Source: Magnolia sinica
Taxonomy: Eukaryota; Streptophyta; Magnoliopsida; Magnoliales; Magnoliaceae
Assembly: GCF_029962835.1 (NCBI RefSeq)
Contig: NC_080578.1
Span: 104,697,759 to 104,761,758, forward strand
DNA: 64,000 nucleotides
Reading direction: 5' to 3'
The number at the start of each line of letters is the position of its first letter. The stretch's first letter is position 1. The position numbers and the translations under genes were made by a program. Shown here piece by piece: positions 12,926-24,551 of this stretch. The notes below the pieces were generated by a model. It did not search any database. It was not told the DNA's origin and saw nothing but the letters and a program-made list of their open reading frames with translations.

Positions 12926-13565
12926 TTAAGGGCATAGTTTGGGCTTGTAGAGTAGATTTGAGGCTTGTTTGAATTGGTAATCTCTATCTCTTGTAATTTT
13001 TGCTTTCTTAGTGTATTACTCATAACTTTGTACCATGGTTTTTTTTTTTTTTTTCAAAAGGATTTTTTCATGTGATGCTCTCCTTGAAAAATGACCGAAA
13101 TCTATGACATTTGATAAATGGAACAACATGGATAAGAAAGCGAGAACATATATCCAATTGTGCTTAACGACGAGGTCATATATAATCGCATGAGAGAGAA
13201 AATAGTAGCAAGTACATGGGCGAAACTAGAAAACATTTATGCGAAGAAATCTCTTGAAAATCATTTGTACTTGAAACTTTAATTGTTCAATTTGAAGAAT
13301 GCTGAGGGGACTGATGTTGAAGCCCACATTAGGAACTTAAATAGATTAATTTACAAATTAATATTGGATATGGATGAAATGATGAAGATGAGGACCAAAC
13401 ATGCATTATGCTTTCATAGTGCATTACTCGTCGCTTTGTGTCGTAGTTTTTTCTCGAAAGGGTTTTTCCATATAAAATTCAGATTGTTTTTGTTTGGACT
13501 TTGTTGTGGTGTGATTGGTGGTACTTTACTTGATTCATCTCCGTGTCCTTCTGTGGCTCCCCAAC
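12926..13565 (+). mobile_element. Ty1/copia fragment: LTR pieces around a gag (UBN2) segment
   Basis: The stretch 13095-13400 encodes gag-like text (KWNNMDKKARTYIQLCL, then ENHLYLKL and FNLKNAEGTDVEAHI). It is preceded (12940-13070) and followed (13410-13480) by sequence resembling the R/U5 part of the copia LTR at 18856-19338, sharing GCTTGTTTGAAT, CTTTGTGTCGTAG and AAAGGGTTTTTCCATAT blocks. It is a broken fossil with several breaks and no intact ends. Confidence 0.7.
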
Positions 13566-13778
13566 AATTTCTACTTGGAGCTATGTTCACACTTCTTTTG
13601 GGCTTTATTTTTTTTTTATATACATGAAATTCTATATTCCTCAAATTTCTCTAAGTTTATGGGAGATTCACTTAGGTCCAAATCTCTAACTTTAACATCC
13701 TAACTTGAGATATAATTGGTTTGTATAAGTTCATTTCCTCAAGGTTTTGTTTGTCTAAAGTACACTCTAATACCATCT

Positions 13779-14855
13779 TGTAACGCCCCAGTTCTTATAA
13801 CCTGAGTTTAATACTCATTTTCTGAAAACCCGAGTATTAACCTTTAAAGATAACATAAATTTCATGTGTGTGTGTGTAGCATAAGAAAAACAAATCAAAC
13901 ATAAAGGAAAGTTTGCATATACATTTAGAATATACGAGCGGCTACCCATGGGGCTTATACAAACTAATGTCTTAATGCTAACAAATATAGAAATGAAATA
14001 ATTTAACACATGAAAAGGAATAAAATACTGTTAGACTTGACTTGCAAGATCACACAACTTTTATTGGGTAGATACAACCACACATCCCTTATATTTGTAC
14101 CTTGCTCTCATCAATTTGAACATAAGTATCATCTAAACCACCGGTACCACCTATACAAATATATATTTAAAGAATAAGTGGTCAGCTTAGTGTGAATTCC
14201 CCTCAAGATTATATATTGTTACATTAGTTAGATATGGTTTAAGTAGAAATAGCAGTTCACATCGTACGAAACATTCGAAAAATCTTGTTTAACTGTATAA
14301 ATGCATACACATGCTTACAGACCTGGGGATGCACATTCAACTAACAAAATTACCCAATGAGGATTAGCCACCTGGAAAAGACCATGTAACAAGGACACCC
14401 AAGGCGAACTAGTCTCCCGAAAAAGTATTCTAGGATATGCCCTAGGAGAACTAGACACTCAAAAAAGTCTATTCGAAAAGGACAGCCCATAGTAGTTTGA
14501 ATGCATGTGGTGATAACTATGGATTACTTAGTAAAGTACTTTATGGTACAACCCATAGTGACCCAAGAATCCTATTTCTTACATCGACTACCAAGTAAAG
14601 CCTATATGCCATGAATGCATGATTAGTCCAATTGTTATTATTTCAATTGCAAACAACCAATTTAAGAAAACTCAAATTAAAGGTCACTATGGGGGCTCAT
14701 CACCTTACATAAGCCAATAGCTTAGGCATAGTGTCCCATATCACCATCTCCCATACCACCATCTCTGACTAATGAGACTCTAATATTAGTATGTTTAATG
14801 GTAACCTCCTCAACTAGTGTTGAGGGTCGAATATTACATATCAGACCCCCGTTAT
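13779..14855 (-). repeat. LTR of an LTR retrotransposon with adjacent primer-binding site, minus strand
   Basis: Begins TGTAACGCCCC, a common plant LTR terminus. The flanking 13765-13775 reads TGGTATTAGAG on the minus strand, close to the Met-tRNA primer site, so the LTR is the 5' LTR of a minus-strand element whose internal region is nearly all lost. The right boundary is not certain. Confidence 0.6.
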
Positions 14856-17263
14856 TGTCAGGATTTACAAACATAGTACTGTTTAACGGCCTGATTTAAT
14901 CATGTTTGTGATGCAGGGCGTATTCACGAGCCTGGAGTGGAAAAGGGTACTAAAAGCATGGATTTAATGGTCTGAAATCACCAAGGCAAGCGACGGACCC
15001 TAGGAGACCAAGATCGACAGATTTGCACGTCAGGGATCCAAGAAAATCGAGAAATTGAAGCTCAAGTGGCCTGAAAAGCGTCCAGAATGCAAGATCATAG
15101 GGTTCCCACCATCTGATCAGTTCGAAACTCCATACGTGGCTTGAGGACCATAAATTAACCGTACATATTAAATTTCAGCCATTGAAGGTCTCAGAAAATG
15201 GGCCAACGGGTAAATCAGCCCATTAAACTCCAATTTGGGGCCCACTTGATAACAGGATATGCTTCAATTTTGGTATCAACCTCTTAAACAGGGAGGCAAA
15301 ACGAATGGATGGATTGGATTTGGAAAAATCATCACAGTGGACCCTGTACGTGATGCATGTACACCATGCACACCAACGCCCGCGCCGCATCGGAATCGGG
15401 AGATAGGTTAGCAGAAGCTAACCTGATTTCCTGCTTAAACACGGAAAGCTCCGTCTTTTGCTCCACAACAGGGGTCGCGGTCGACGTCAGTGGGCCACCA
15501 CCGTGCATAAAAGGTCCAATCCGAACCATCCATGAGATTTATATGGCCCATGCCACTCAGGCCTAGGTGGAGAAATTTTACAATATAATCGGAGATTGGT
15601 TTTCGATCGTCCAAACAGAAAACGGACGGCGACTTGAAAGATAACGTGGGCCACACTGAAACAGACCCAAAACTGATCACGTCCGACCGATTTTTCGAGA
15701 TGAAATCATTGGACGGCGTGGATTTACTAAATCGACAGCGAATGGGGCCCGCCATCATCACAGCGTAAGAATTACGCAGTCCCTGTTTACGCAGGGACGT
15801 GCGTTCGTGCGTCTGGCCTTCCGTGGCCCACCACCGTTGATTGTATGGTCCATCTAGACCGTTCACAGGCTCCAGGGGATGGGGATGACCCCAGCCAAGA
15901 TATCCTTTTGCTTCAATGCATGCCCACACAGGCAAATCTCATGTAAACGCAAGAATAGACGGTACAATTAAAATCCTGATTGGTTGCACCAAACCAGAGT
16001 AGAAACGGTCATGTCTGACTAGTTTTCCGTGCACAATCCAGTGGACGGACTGGATTTTTCATTTGACGTTAATCAGGGGCCCACCGACTTCAACAGCGTA
16101 AAGTGTTATGCAAGGATTGTGCGGCCGCAAGTTCCGGACGTTCCGGATCGTTGAGGCTCTTCTCCGTTGATTGGTATGTCCATCTGGACGGTACAAACTG
16201 TTCCCACGGTGGGACTAATCAGAGCCAAGGCAACTGAATGGCTCGGATCTTGCATTTGACAGCTCCTGTAACTGAAGATTCTGTTCCAAACGCAGACCAG
16301 CTGCGTAAAGATGTTCACATCGACTCCGCCTGCCGTGCGGAAATCCAGCCGATTATAGCTATCCACGGGCTGTTTCCTTGTGGGAAGAACCATCCGACCA
16401 ACCTTCCATGCAGTTATAAAGACAAAACAGGAGGATTGGAAGCCGGGGAGTTGGCTTGGTCTGACGGATGGAGAGCTGCACATGAGCAACGTTGGCAGGC
16501 TTGGTTTTCGCTTTTTCTTTTCTTCTTCTTCTCTTGTTTATGTTGGATTCAGCCTAAGCATGTCCATTCTTGGCTGAACCTCTTAGCTAGAGCTAAGAGG
16601 TGAAGCTTGTAGCGAGATGGGAGATATTATTTCCTGCTTTTCATTTAAATTCCTGAACTGAAGTTGATTTGTATTGATTATTAATGAAATGTTTTTTTTC
16701 TTAATCTTTAATGGTCTGTTGTGACTGAAATTACAATGGGTCTGCAACGACTTTGAGTATTTCTTTTTCTTTTTCTTGGATGTTTATGACGTCAAGAAGC
16801 CCTGTTGTTCACCATCGTCTCCTGGGCATGGTTGGATGATCATACCCTTCCTGACCTTCATAGCATGTTGATTGGTTGGTAATTAGTTTAATTCTTTTGT
16901 CAACTTTGTCTCCTGGGCATGTTTGGTGATGGAATCCATTCTAATTCATATACCTTTCATCTCTTTAAAATTATATCAGAAGAAGTCCAGTTTAATTTTC
17001 ATAATTTTTGAAGCAGGCATAAGATCTCCCTGATCTCTACAAGTGGATCCTCTGAATCCCTAGTTTCCTTCCTCTGAATTCCTTAAGTTTTACATTAATC
17101 TCTCACCATTATTCATCAATTTATATTTGATTTAGATTGCATCTTAGGCTAGTTCTATTTCTACCTAGTTTCAGGAAACGTACAAGTTTCAGTCCCTGTG
17201 GATTCGACCTCGGTCTTACCGAGTTTATTACTACATCACAACCCTATACTTGGGGAGTGAACA
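14856..17263 (+). repeat. Long LTR, probably Ty3/gypsy (Tat-like), plus strand
   Basis: The right end has the U5 signature of many plant gypsy LTRs: GTCCCTGTGGATTCGACCTC, then ACCGAGTTTATTACTACATC and CTTGGGGAGTGAACA. The proposed left end is TGTCAGGATT at 14856. I found no matching 5-bp target duplication, so the outer limits are approximate and the unit may be composite. ORFs inside (for example the 166-residue minus frame at 15435-15935) show no protein family. Confidence 0.5.
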
Positions 17264-17889
17264 ACTAGCAGCCAATTATAATTTAATAAGTGGAACTTAC
17301 TATCTTAATGTTATACAAAAATAGTTCACCAAAGCCGCGAAGGGAAAATATTCAATAAAAGCCATATTGGGCAAATAATAAATCAAAGCCACATTAGGCA
17401 AATAGTCCATTTAAGAATGCAATAAACATGGCTTATCCCCAAGAATCCCATGTTAGACTCCGCTCTAAAGAAGTCCAATCTTGTGATGTGGACCGTTTGG
17501 ATGTATCTGCCCTTTTAACAGTCCATTTCAACCCTCTAATTGAAATTAGGTTAAAACTGTTTTATATAAGAAATAATGGTGTGCAAAGAGAACCATTAAT
17601 GGCGTCTCGATGGAAGGTCATAATCAAAGGCTAGGATCATTTTGTATAGACTAACGTTTGGGATTCTAAAATATAGGCATCACCTTGTACAAACTCAAAA
17701 GCGTATCTTTGGTAGGGTGAATAAGCGGGAGATTGTAGAGTAATTTGGGTTTTCATTTTGTGCAAGAGGGGCCATGGCATGTGGATTGCAAACTTTCTTA
17801 CAATGGGATTCAACACTAAAAATCTGCTGAATGGACGATCCTATTGAATAGATAGGTGAGATTGCTGTATTTTCTTTCAAAGCTTATAC
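17264..17889. other. Intergenic, nothing recognised
   Basis: No coding or structural signal beyond short AT-rich runs. Confidence 0.5.
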
Positions 17890-19338
17890 AATAAACATTC
17901 AAGAGACATTCAAGAGTGTCCCTACAGCATAAATGGTGTTGATCACTGAACAATATTTCTTCAGAACGATGTCCTAAATCAAGAGTGTCCCAGTGAGCAT
18001 TCCTCACACGGCTCACTTCAAGGTTTCCTCAGAACAATGTCCTAAATCAAATGAGAAAAAGTAGGTTATGTCTCATGTACCTTATTTGAATGCGGTTGGC
18101 AGTATAATGTATGCCATGATCTCTATGAAACCAAATATTTCATGGGCAATCAGTGTTGTGAACAGATACATGTCAAACCCTGGCAAGCAATATTAGGAAG
18201 CAGTGAAATGATTACTTCAATACATTCGAGGTACAAAAGACTATGTCTTAACTTTTGAGAAGACAGGAGCAAAGTTTGTAGGGTATGTGGATTCAAACTA
18301 CACAGGTAGTATGGATTCTAGATCAAAGTCTACTTTAGGATACTCATTTGTATTAGCAGGTGGAACAATTAGTTGGATGTCGAAGCTTCAGTCTGTAGTG
18401 TCTCTTTCCACGATCGGAGCAAAATATATAGTAGTGACAAAAGTGCTTAAGGAAGGTATTTGGTTAAGAGGTATGATAAATCAGTTAAGACTTCAGCAGG
18501 AGGCTTTGCCGGTTAACTGTGATAGCAAAAACACTATCAATTTGGCTAAAAATTCTATTTGTCACTTTCGTACTAAACACATTAATGTTCGTCACCATTT
18601 TATCCGATAGGTTCTTGAGAAAGTATGTGTAACACTAAAGAAAATTCACACCAGCGTGAATCTAGCAAATATGCTCACCAAGGTTGTTCCTATTAAGAAG
18701 TTTAAGTTCTATACAACTTCTCTGGGCTTGACAATGGCATAAAAGAACAACGAAGTGTACACGAGAAGTGTTGATTGAGGCTATGATGCGATGTAGAAAT
18801 AAGAGAAGATGTCAAAAAAAGCTACACGTTTGAAGATTGAGGACACGGTGGAGATTGTTGTTAAAAATGATGTTTTAAATCTTGGTCCGAGATGCTCGAC
18901 CAGTCAAGGGACTGGCTCGACCAGTCAAAGCCCTGTCTTGACTAGTCGAGGGTTACACAGACGGTGCGTGGACTGCGTAAATTTGAAGCTGTTTCTAGGG
19001 ATGTGCGTAAGTGGGAGTTCCCTATCTATAAATAGGACTCCCTAGGACCATTCTAAGATATTCTAAGGCTTCCTAAATGTATTCCAAAGGTTTCTAAATG
19101 GGTTCTAGGGTCATTAAATGGTGTAGCAAGGATGAGATTCAAGCTTGTTTGAATCAAGTAAGTCTTTTTCTCTTTGTAATTTCTATTTTCATAGTGAAGA
19201 TCTGTCGCTTTGTGCCGTGGGTTTTTCCTAAAAGGGTTTTCCATATTAAATTTTTGTGTTTCTCTTGTGATTGCTTGGCGTCATTGGATTGTTATCCTAG
19301 ATTCATATCTGTGTGATTCCGCAGACCAAATCCCAACA
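17890..19338 (+). mobile_element. Ty1/copia 3' fragment: RT end, RNase H and 3' LTR
   Basis: From about 18050 the plus strand encodes the end of reverse transcriptase (SIMYAMI-like, then RYMSNPGKQY). RNase H follows (18287-18610, with STLGYSF, ISWMSKLQ and CDSKNTINLAKNS, FRTKHINVRHHFIR). A polypurine tract (GGACACGGTGGAGAT) adjoins the LTR. The 5' half is absent and the coding part is broken. The first part (17900-18060) also holds a short local duplication. Confidence 0.85.
18856..19338 (+). repeat. 3' LTR of the copia fragment
   Basis: 483 bp with inverted ends TGTTG..CAACA, directly after the polypurine tract. It contains CGACCAGTCAAG/GACTAGTCGAG motifs at 18896-18952, related to those in the intronic copia LTRs, and a TATA-like CTATAAATAGG near 19026. 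Confidence 0.8.
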
Positions 19339-19340
19339 AC

Positions 19341-20720
19341 TGATGCCTGCTTTTGGCACTGTTGGTAGTTTTTTTTCCTAGTCTGATGCTAAAAGAAAAA
19401 GGAAATGATAATCAAGATAGAAGTTGTTTCTCATGAACTTTGTGAATTTTACCTGTCATCCCTACTGGTGGGCCTTATTGTAGAGAACCATGGCAATGTT
19501 CCTCACACTAGATACCTACAAGGCTTGGAAATACTAGCTTGCCTCAGATGCTGGCCTTTTGCCTTGCCTGGATGCCCAATTAATTTGGGTTGGGCTTGGG
19601 GTTCAAATCATTTTAGCCCAACTTGAGTTAAAAATATATGTTATTCCAGTCCTCGATTACCAACCCATCCATCTTGAATGTAGACTGCTGGTTCCATTCC
19701 TCTAAAATATCACTTTCTTGTGCATGTTAGGTTCACTTAATCAATCAGATAGATTAAAAACATTCAAGTGGAAAATAGGGATTTTATCAATTTTTGGACC
19801 GGTGAAGCCCACACCACCAAATGTTGGTATTGGGATTGGGCTTGGCCCTTCTGTGCTAGGCCCATCCTGGGCTTAGGTCTGGCATGAGCCTAGGTCCGGG
19901 CCTAGCCTGACCTTGTACATATGGCATATGTCCCGAGAATCAACCTAATAAGTCCTAATTTAAAGCCAATGTTTAAAAGTAAAGATGGATTAATGTTGAG
20001 TCTGGGCTACCCATGGGTCCAAATAACCATTGACAGCCTTAATAGGCACATGTATACAAGAGCCACTTAAGGTGAGATTGAGATGTCTTATAATGCCATT
20101 TCAGTACATATATAAAAGAAAATTCGCTGGTAGAGAGGTATTCTTCTGCTAGATTGAGCCATCCATTGCGAATTTTCTCTTCTTATTATATATATTTGAT
20201 AAATGCTTAAGGAGGTGCCTTTTCTCTTATGAGAAATTGAAACTACAATATCAGAATTCAAAGGTGGCCTCTGTTTTATGGATTACAAAAAAAAATTCAG
20301 ACAGACTTTTTATTTTTTGGTTAGCTTGTTAGTACACCCCTCTGTTTTATGGATTACAAGAAAAAATTCAGATAGACTTGTGTCTACATCCTTTCCTAAT
20401 TTAGATAGAAGTACGTAATTGAAGTCAAGTTCATCTATAGAGTTCTTTTTGTAAAGCAGGTTGATCATCATTCACTCCATTACCATTTTGTGGAGAAGTT
20501 GGTGATTGTAACCTCTTCTTTAGCCTCTGTTTGAACCCCAAACCAATGCCTGCTTTTGGCACTGTTGGTAGTTTTTTTTAACTGCATATCCTTGCCCTGG
20601 CCCATTTCTACCTCTAGCAGTACATGCGGCATAGGCCATCAGGTGCCCAAGAATCAACCCAACAAGACCTGATTTAAAGCCCATCCAATGTCTAAAAGTA
20701 AACCCAGATTGTTGGGTGCA
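19341..20720. repeat. Degenerate duplicated repeat region
   Basis: The block TGCCTGCTTTTGGCACTGTT recurs at about 19344 and 20547. A second block (AGAATCAACC..AA.AAGTCCTAATTTAAAGCC type) recurs at about 19936 and 20651. Between them an approximately 60-bp direct repeat starting CTCTGTTTTATGGATTACAA lies at about 20269 and 20340. The two long blocks look like full and deleted copies of one unit of unknown type. No gene is supported. Confidence 0.65.
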
Positions 20721-21152
20721 GCCCTGATCATGGTGACTGATTTGATCAACTGGCCCATCTAATTTTTTTCATGGTAGCTTACATTGAGCTGATGGACAAT
20801 CCGACTGATGAGTTCCAAAGTCCCAAAAATGCCCATTGCCTTCCCTTTGTAGAACACCCAAAATTCATACTCCATTATTACAAAACACCAACAATGAAAT
20901 TTCTTTCCTTTTTTTTTTTTTCTCTTAGCATAACAAATTCTTCTATTCATGTATGTTGTGGAAGGGAGGGCACTCATAAAACAATCACTCCCTCTCTCTC
21001 TCCATCAAACCTATAAATGCAAACTTCAAACCTCACAAAAGAATACAAATCAAACTCCAAAACAAATTAAAAGAAAAAAAGAATAACAATCAAAAGCCCA
21101 TCAACAAACCACCCAACTATAGTAATTTCTCTTTCATCTTCTTATATTTAAT

Positions 21153-21211
21153 TAGGGGTGTGTTTGGTTGCTCCAAATATCATGATATTTGGAGCACCCA
21201 AACGCACTAAT
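21153..21211. repeat. Near-perfect palindrome at the 3' end of the DUF761-type gene
   Basis: GTTTGGTTGCTCCAAATATC is followed, after AT, by GATATTTGGAGCACCCAAAC. Arms of about 20-25 bp sit just beyond the TAA stop (21211-21213), so any transcript of the gene would carry a strong hairpin early in its 3' UTR. It may be a tiny MITE. Confidence 0.85.
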
Positions 21212-22926
21212 TACAAGCTTGGCCCTGGTTGAATGGCGTCTCGTAATGTGCTCCAACCCCTCTTCTCCTTCTCTCTAATGGAATTCATCTTCTCCAGCTT
21301 CAATCCTGCCCGGAATCGCGCAATGAAAGTATCTGCCTTCAAATTAACATCTGGGCTGGGACAAAAAACTGTTGCATTGCTCACATTGGCATTTGATTCA
21401 TCAGTAGCGATCTCAATAAACTCCGACGAATCCGACGAATCGCTCAGGCCACTCTGCACCCGAACAAAGTCCCCACGAACCTTAAACTTCAATGCCTGCA
21501 TTCTGAAAGGAGGTGGAGGCGGTGGCATAGGGATCAAAGGAGATCTACTCCCACTGCTCAAATTCTCTCCTCCATGGTAGAGGATGTCGTTAGTTGGCAT
21601 TGGTGCCGGACGAGCCGGAGGCGGCGGCGGCATTGGGATCAAAGGAGATGCACCTCCGCTGCTCAAATTCTCTTCTCTATTGTAGAGATTGTTGCTTGTC
21701 GGTGTCGGCACTATACGAGCCCTCAGCTTTTTCGGAGGCGGAGGCGGCGGCGGCGGCGGAGGAGCTGAGATTGAATGGATTCTCTTGTTTTTGTTGGTTT
21801 TCTTAGAAGAGAAGAGCTGGTGGAAAACAGAAGCTGGGGGAGGTGGAGGTGGTGGCGGAGGTGGTGCCGTTGATGGTGGCAGGTGGGAAGAAGGAGGCGA
21901 AGGAAGGTCAGTATCGTAATTATTCCTGTTCTTGTATTTCTTCCTATTCCTTTGATGGTAGAGGAAAGCCAATGCGCTTTTGATGTCTTTAGCACCTCCT
22001 CCCACGCTAGTCTTCTTATTGCTTCTGCTGCTTTTCTTCTGCTCCGATTGATGCAGCAGTGGTGGTGGTGGTGGTGGTGTCGGCGGCGGCGGCGGCGGTG
22101 GTGTCGGCGGTGGTGGTGGTTGTGCTTGTTGGCTTTTCTTAATTTCAAGATCCACTTTCTCTTCTTTCTCTTCTTTCGGTGGAATCGTTTGGAATGTCCG
22201 TCTCGCTTTCTGTCTAACGACCGGCGGAGGAGACCGAGATGATGATGTCGATGCTTGTGGTATCGATGGCGATGATGTACTAATCTTTTCAAATGTATCA
22301 ACACGGATCGTCTTAAAAGCCGATTCATCCAGATCTTTTTCTCCATAGGATCTCCGTCGACGGCGACGGTGATTATCTAGCTTCTGCCGGCTCTTAAGAT
22401 CGATATCATCAGAGAACTGAGATCTGTCGCCAGATACCCATGACTCCCGCCTCAGATCTGGGTAAGAACTACTGCTACGCATCCGACGGAAGTTCGTTGA
22501 TGGAGAAGCAGTCTCTTCAACTAGATGTGACTGCATCGGGTCAGTAGTATACTGGTTCAGCCATTTTGGGATCTGACGGTCGTGATTATCGTCTGACCCA
22601 CTTTTCTCAGAGTGTTTGATGGTGTCGCTGCTGCTGTTATCGACGGTATCGCCACCACCTCGGCTGAGGATTCCACATATGATGGCGAAAGCAACGAGGA
22701 AGAGATTGAGAGTATCCCAGCTCTTCTTCACGTGATTGGGTCGGAAGACTCCTCCCAAGAAAGAGAAGAAAGAGGGGATTACAAGGAGTAGGAATATTCC
22801 GAGGATTGGAGTGACCACAAAGACGAACCATGGCTTGAGGAAGAGAGAAGATGAACGGTGGTGATTGCGTCGGAGATCGGGGGCAGTCGCCGCCCAGAAT
22901 GGAGGAGATTCTGATTGATATTCCAT
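21211..22926 (-). CDS. Proline-rich membrane protein of the DUF761 (hydroxyproline-rich glycoprotein) type
   Basis: Single-exon gene, 571 residues. A hydrophobic N-terminal part has two likely membrane segments (about 33-57 and 71-87) separated by a VFRPNHVKKSWDTLN loop. A long hydrophilic Ser/Arg/Lys-rich region follows. Four or five polyproline blocks come next (about residues 270-480), of the kind that bind profilin or SH3-like partners or are hydroxylated in the wall. The C-terminal signature ADTFIARFRAGLKLEKM (about 531-547) matches the DUF761 tail. The biochemical role is not known. A 105-bp in-frame tandem duplication (period shown by ATCAAAGGAGAT at 21533 and 21638) repeats the NLSSG..SPLIPMPPPPP unit. 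The start ATG at 22926 fits the TATA box at 23061-23070. The G-rich plus-strand ORFs opposite are shadows. Confidence 0.88.
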   Translation of the reverse strand: MEYQSESPPFWAATAPDLRRNHHRSSSLFLKPWFVFVVTPILGIFLLLVIPSFFSFLGGVFRPNHVKKSWDTLNLFLVAFAIICGILSRGGGDTVDNSSSDTIKHSEKSGSDDNHDRQIPKWLNQYTTDPMQSHLVEETASPSTNFRRMRSSSSYPDLRRESWVSGDRSQFSDDIDLKSRQKLDNHRRRRRRSYGEKDLDESAFKTIRVDTFEKISTSSPSIPQASTSSSRSPPPVVRQKARRTFQTIPPKEEKEEKVDLEIKKSQQAQPPPPPTPPPPPPPTPPPPPPLLHQSEQKKSSRSNKKTSVGGGAKDIKSALAFLYHQRNRKKYKNRNNYDTDLPSPPSSHLPPSTAPPPPPPPPPPASVFHQLFSSKKTNKNKRIHSISAPPPPPPPPPPKKLRARIVPTPTSNNLYNREENLSSGGASPLIPMPPPPPARPAPMPTNDILYHGGENLSSGSRSPLIPMPPPPPPFRMQALKFKVRGDFVRVQSGLSDSSDSSEFIEIATDESNANVSNATVFCPSPDVNLKADTFIARFRAGLKLEKMNSIREKEKRGWSTLRDAIQPGPSL

Positions 22927-23060
22927 CTTTGAAGAGAAGAGTGTTTGGTCTGGCTTTTACCTGAGAAGACGAGAAAGGAGCTTTTTTCCGGATGAACGAA
23001 ATGAGCTTTTCCTGTATTCAGTATAACTACTACAAATAAATAAATAAATGTGGATTATCT

Positions 23061-23070
23061 GTATATATAG
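23061..23070 (-). promoter_or_regulatory. TATA box of the DUF761-type gene
   Basis: Minus strand reads CTATATATAC about 135 bp upstream of the ATG, preceding a CT-rich leader. Spacing implies transcription starting near 23030-23040. Confidence 0.65.
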
Positions 23071-23228
23071 AGAGTGAGAGGTGGTGGGGCTGAACATGCT
23101 ACAGCTTTTTATGTTTGGCGGTGCGATGGTAATGATTATTAATTATGATAACAGAAATACTTTAATACTGTGGCAATTAGGATGGATGATACACGACCGC
23201 TTACCAGTCACTTAACATCGAGTTCATG

Positions 23229-23813
23229 TAAGGGCGTACACCAAAGTCGAACCGAGTGCCTCAGCTCAACTGGGCTTGGTCACTAAGCAAACCCCAGCTG
23301 GACCTCTGCTCTGTTCTCAAGCTTGAGTGGTCAGCTCAACTCCATTTGGTCAGCAGCTTAGGTCGGTTCGGGCCAAGATTGAATCCAGTAAGCTGATGCA
23401 ACATTTTCACAAATACATGGACTGCACCTTCAAAATTTCATTATATGTAAAATAACAGCAGTGATTTTATAAGTATTTTATCAAAGACCTTTTAAAGTAA
23501 CATAAAAATTAAGAAAAAAAAAAAAATATTTGTTTCATATACGTACTTTTCTTGCCACCACCCACACTTTATCGAGTCATTTTATCAAATATTTAGTGAG
23601 CAATATCAGTATCAAAGCAATCAAGTCACCGAGCTGGTTTGATCCGAGTTTGATTCGAGGTGGGTTCGACTTGACTCCAACTCAAACTCAGCCCGAACTC
23701 ATTTTCAAGCTGAAAAAATCAGTTCAACTTACTCAAGCCCAACTTTGAATCAAATTGAATTGAACCTTTTCGAGTCAACTTGAGCAAGCTAGCGCGGTTC
23801 ATGTACACCCCTA
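23229..23813. mobile_element. hAT-type MITE A, 585 bp
   Basis: Ends TAAGGGCGTACAC and GTACACCCCTA, with subterminal CAGCTCAACTGGG/GAGTCAACTTGAG-type repeats. Flanks AGTTCATG (23221-23228) and AGTGCATG (23814-23821) form an 8-bp target duplication with one mismatch, as in hAT elements. It is non-coding and related to the element at 32508-33077 (shared AAACACATGGA-type core and CAC..TTGTGGAGTCATTTTATCAAA block). Confidence 0.8.
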
Positions 23814-23821
23814 AGTGCATG

Positions 23822-24240
23822 GGATATAAGCATTCACATTGAACTGTACAAATTATGGATGTAATAGGTTAGATTCATGGTGAATAAAATTTTATTATTA
23901 TTTTGTAATCTGACTATTAGGCTATTGGACAGTTAATATTTTTGGAAAAACACAAGTATTACAGATTAGAGGTTGGGATTTTTCAAGTAATTTGATTTTT
24001 ATGGAGTAAATTTCTAAAGGTATGTTAAACAGTTTAGTTGGTTTGTTTTGAGTTATTATTTGGTATGTGTACCATTTCTAAGTGGCTGTGTATCAAGCGT
24101 CATTAGCAGCCAGAGTATCGAATATTTATCCGCTAATTATAATAGGATACCGATCTTTTCAACCCAAACACGAAAAACACGCTCCCGCGTTGCTTCTCTT
24201 TACATGATTATGTACAGTCTCTCTTGTTAGTTTAGCACTG
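23822..24240. other. AT-rich intergenic, nothing recognised
   Basis: No ORF with family support and no clear repeat ends. Confidence 0.5.
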
Positions 24241-24241
24241 T

Positions 24242-24510
24242 TTAAATCATGGGTGCTGACTTTTCAGATGTGTCCACATGGTGGAGTTCGTCTGGCAATC
24301 CAGACCGTCCAAATTGAAAGCGTGTCTGTGGAATTGCATTGACAAGATGATATCAAACATCGGGCTTAGACCACTCATTGTTTTTATTTTAGTCGTCGAT
24401 TGGATGGTTATATTATTTAATTATAGGCTCTAATCTACAATGGAACCCACAATTTGAATGGCGTGGACAGCTGTGCATTGATGTGAATGTGTAAAACTTA
24501 CATGGTTTGT
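24242..24510. repeat. MITE-like repeat family B, copy 1
   Basis: Shares the frame TGGCAATC.AGACCGTCCAAATT ... TTGGATGGTTAT ... ACCCACAATTTGAATGG with 31095-31345. The two ends are also roughly inverted (CAGACCGTCCAAATT against CACGCCATTCAAATT). Exact termini were not found. Confidence 0.6.
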
Positions 24511-24551
24511 CCTTCAATAAAGAATTCAGGGGGTACGGTGGGGCCGAGGGT

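Noticed and set aside
15435-15935. 166-residue minus-strand ORF as a gene
   Set aside because: Lies inside a long LTR-like sequence, has no recognisable domain and overlaps other random ORFs.
21574-22346. G/R/H-rich ORFs on both strands over the DUF761-type gene
   Set aside because: They are frame shadows of CCN-repeat DNA encoding polyproline.
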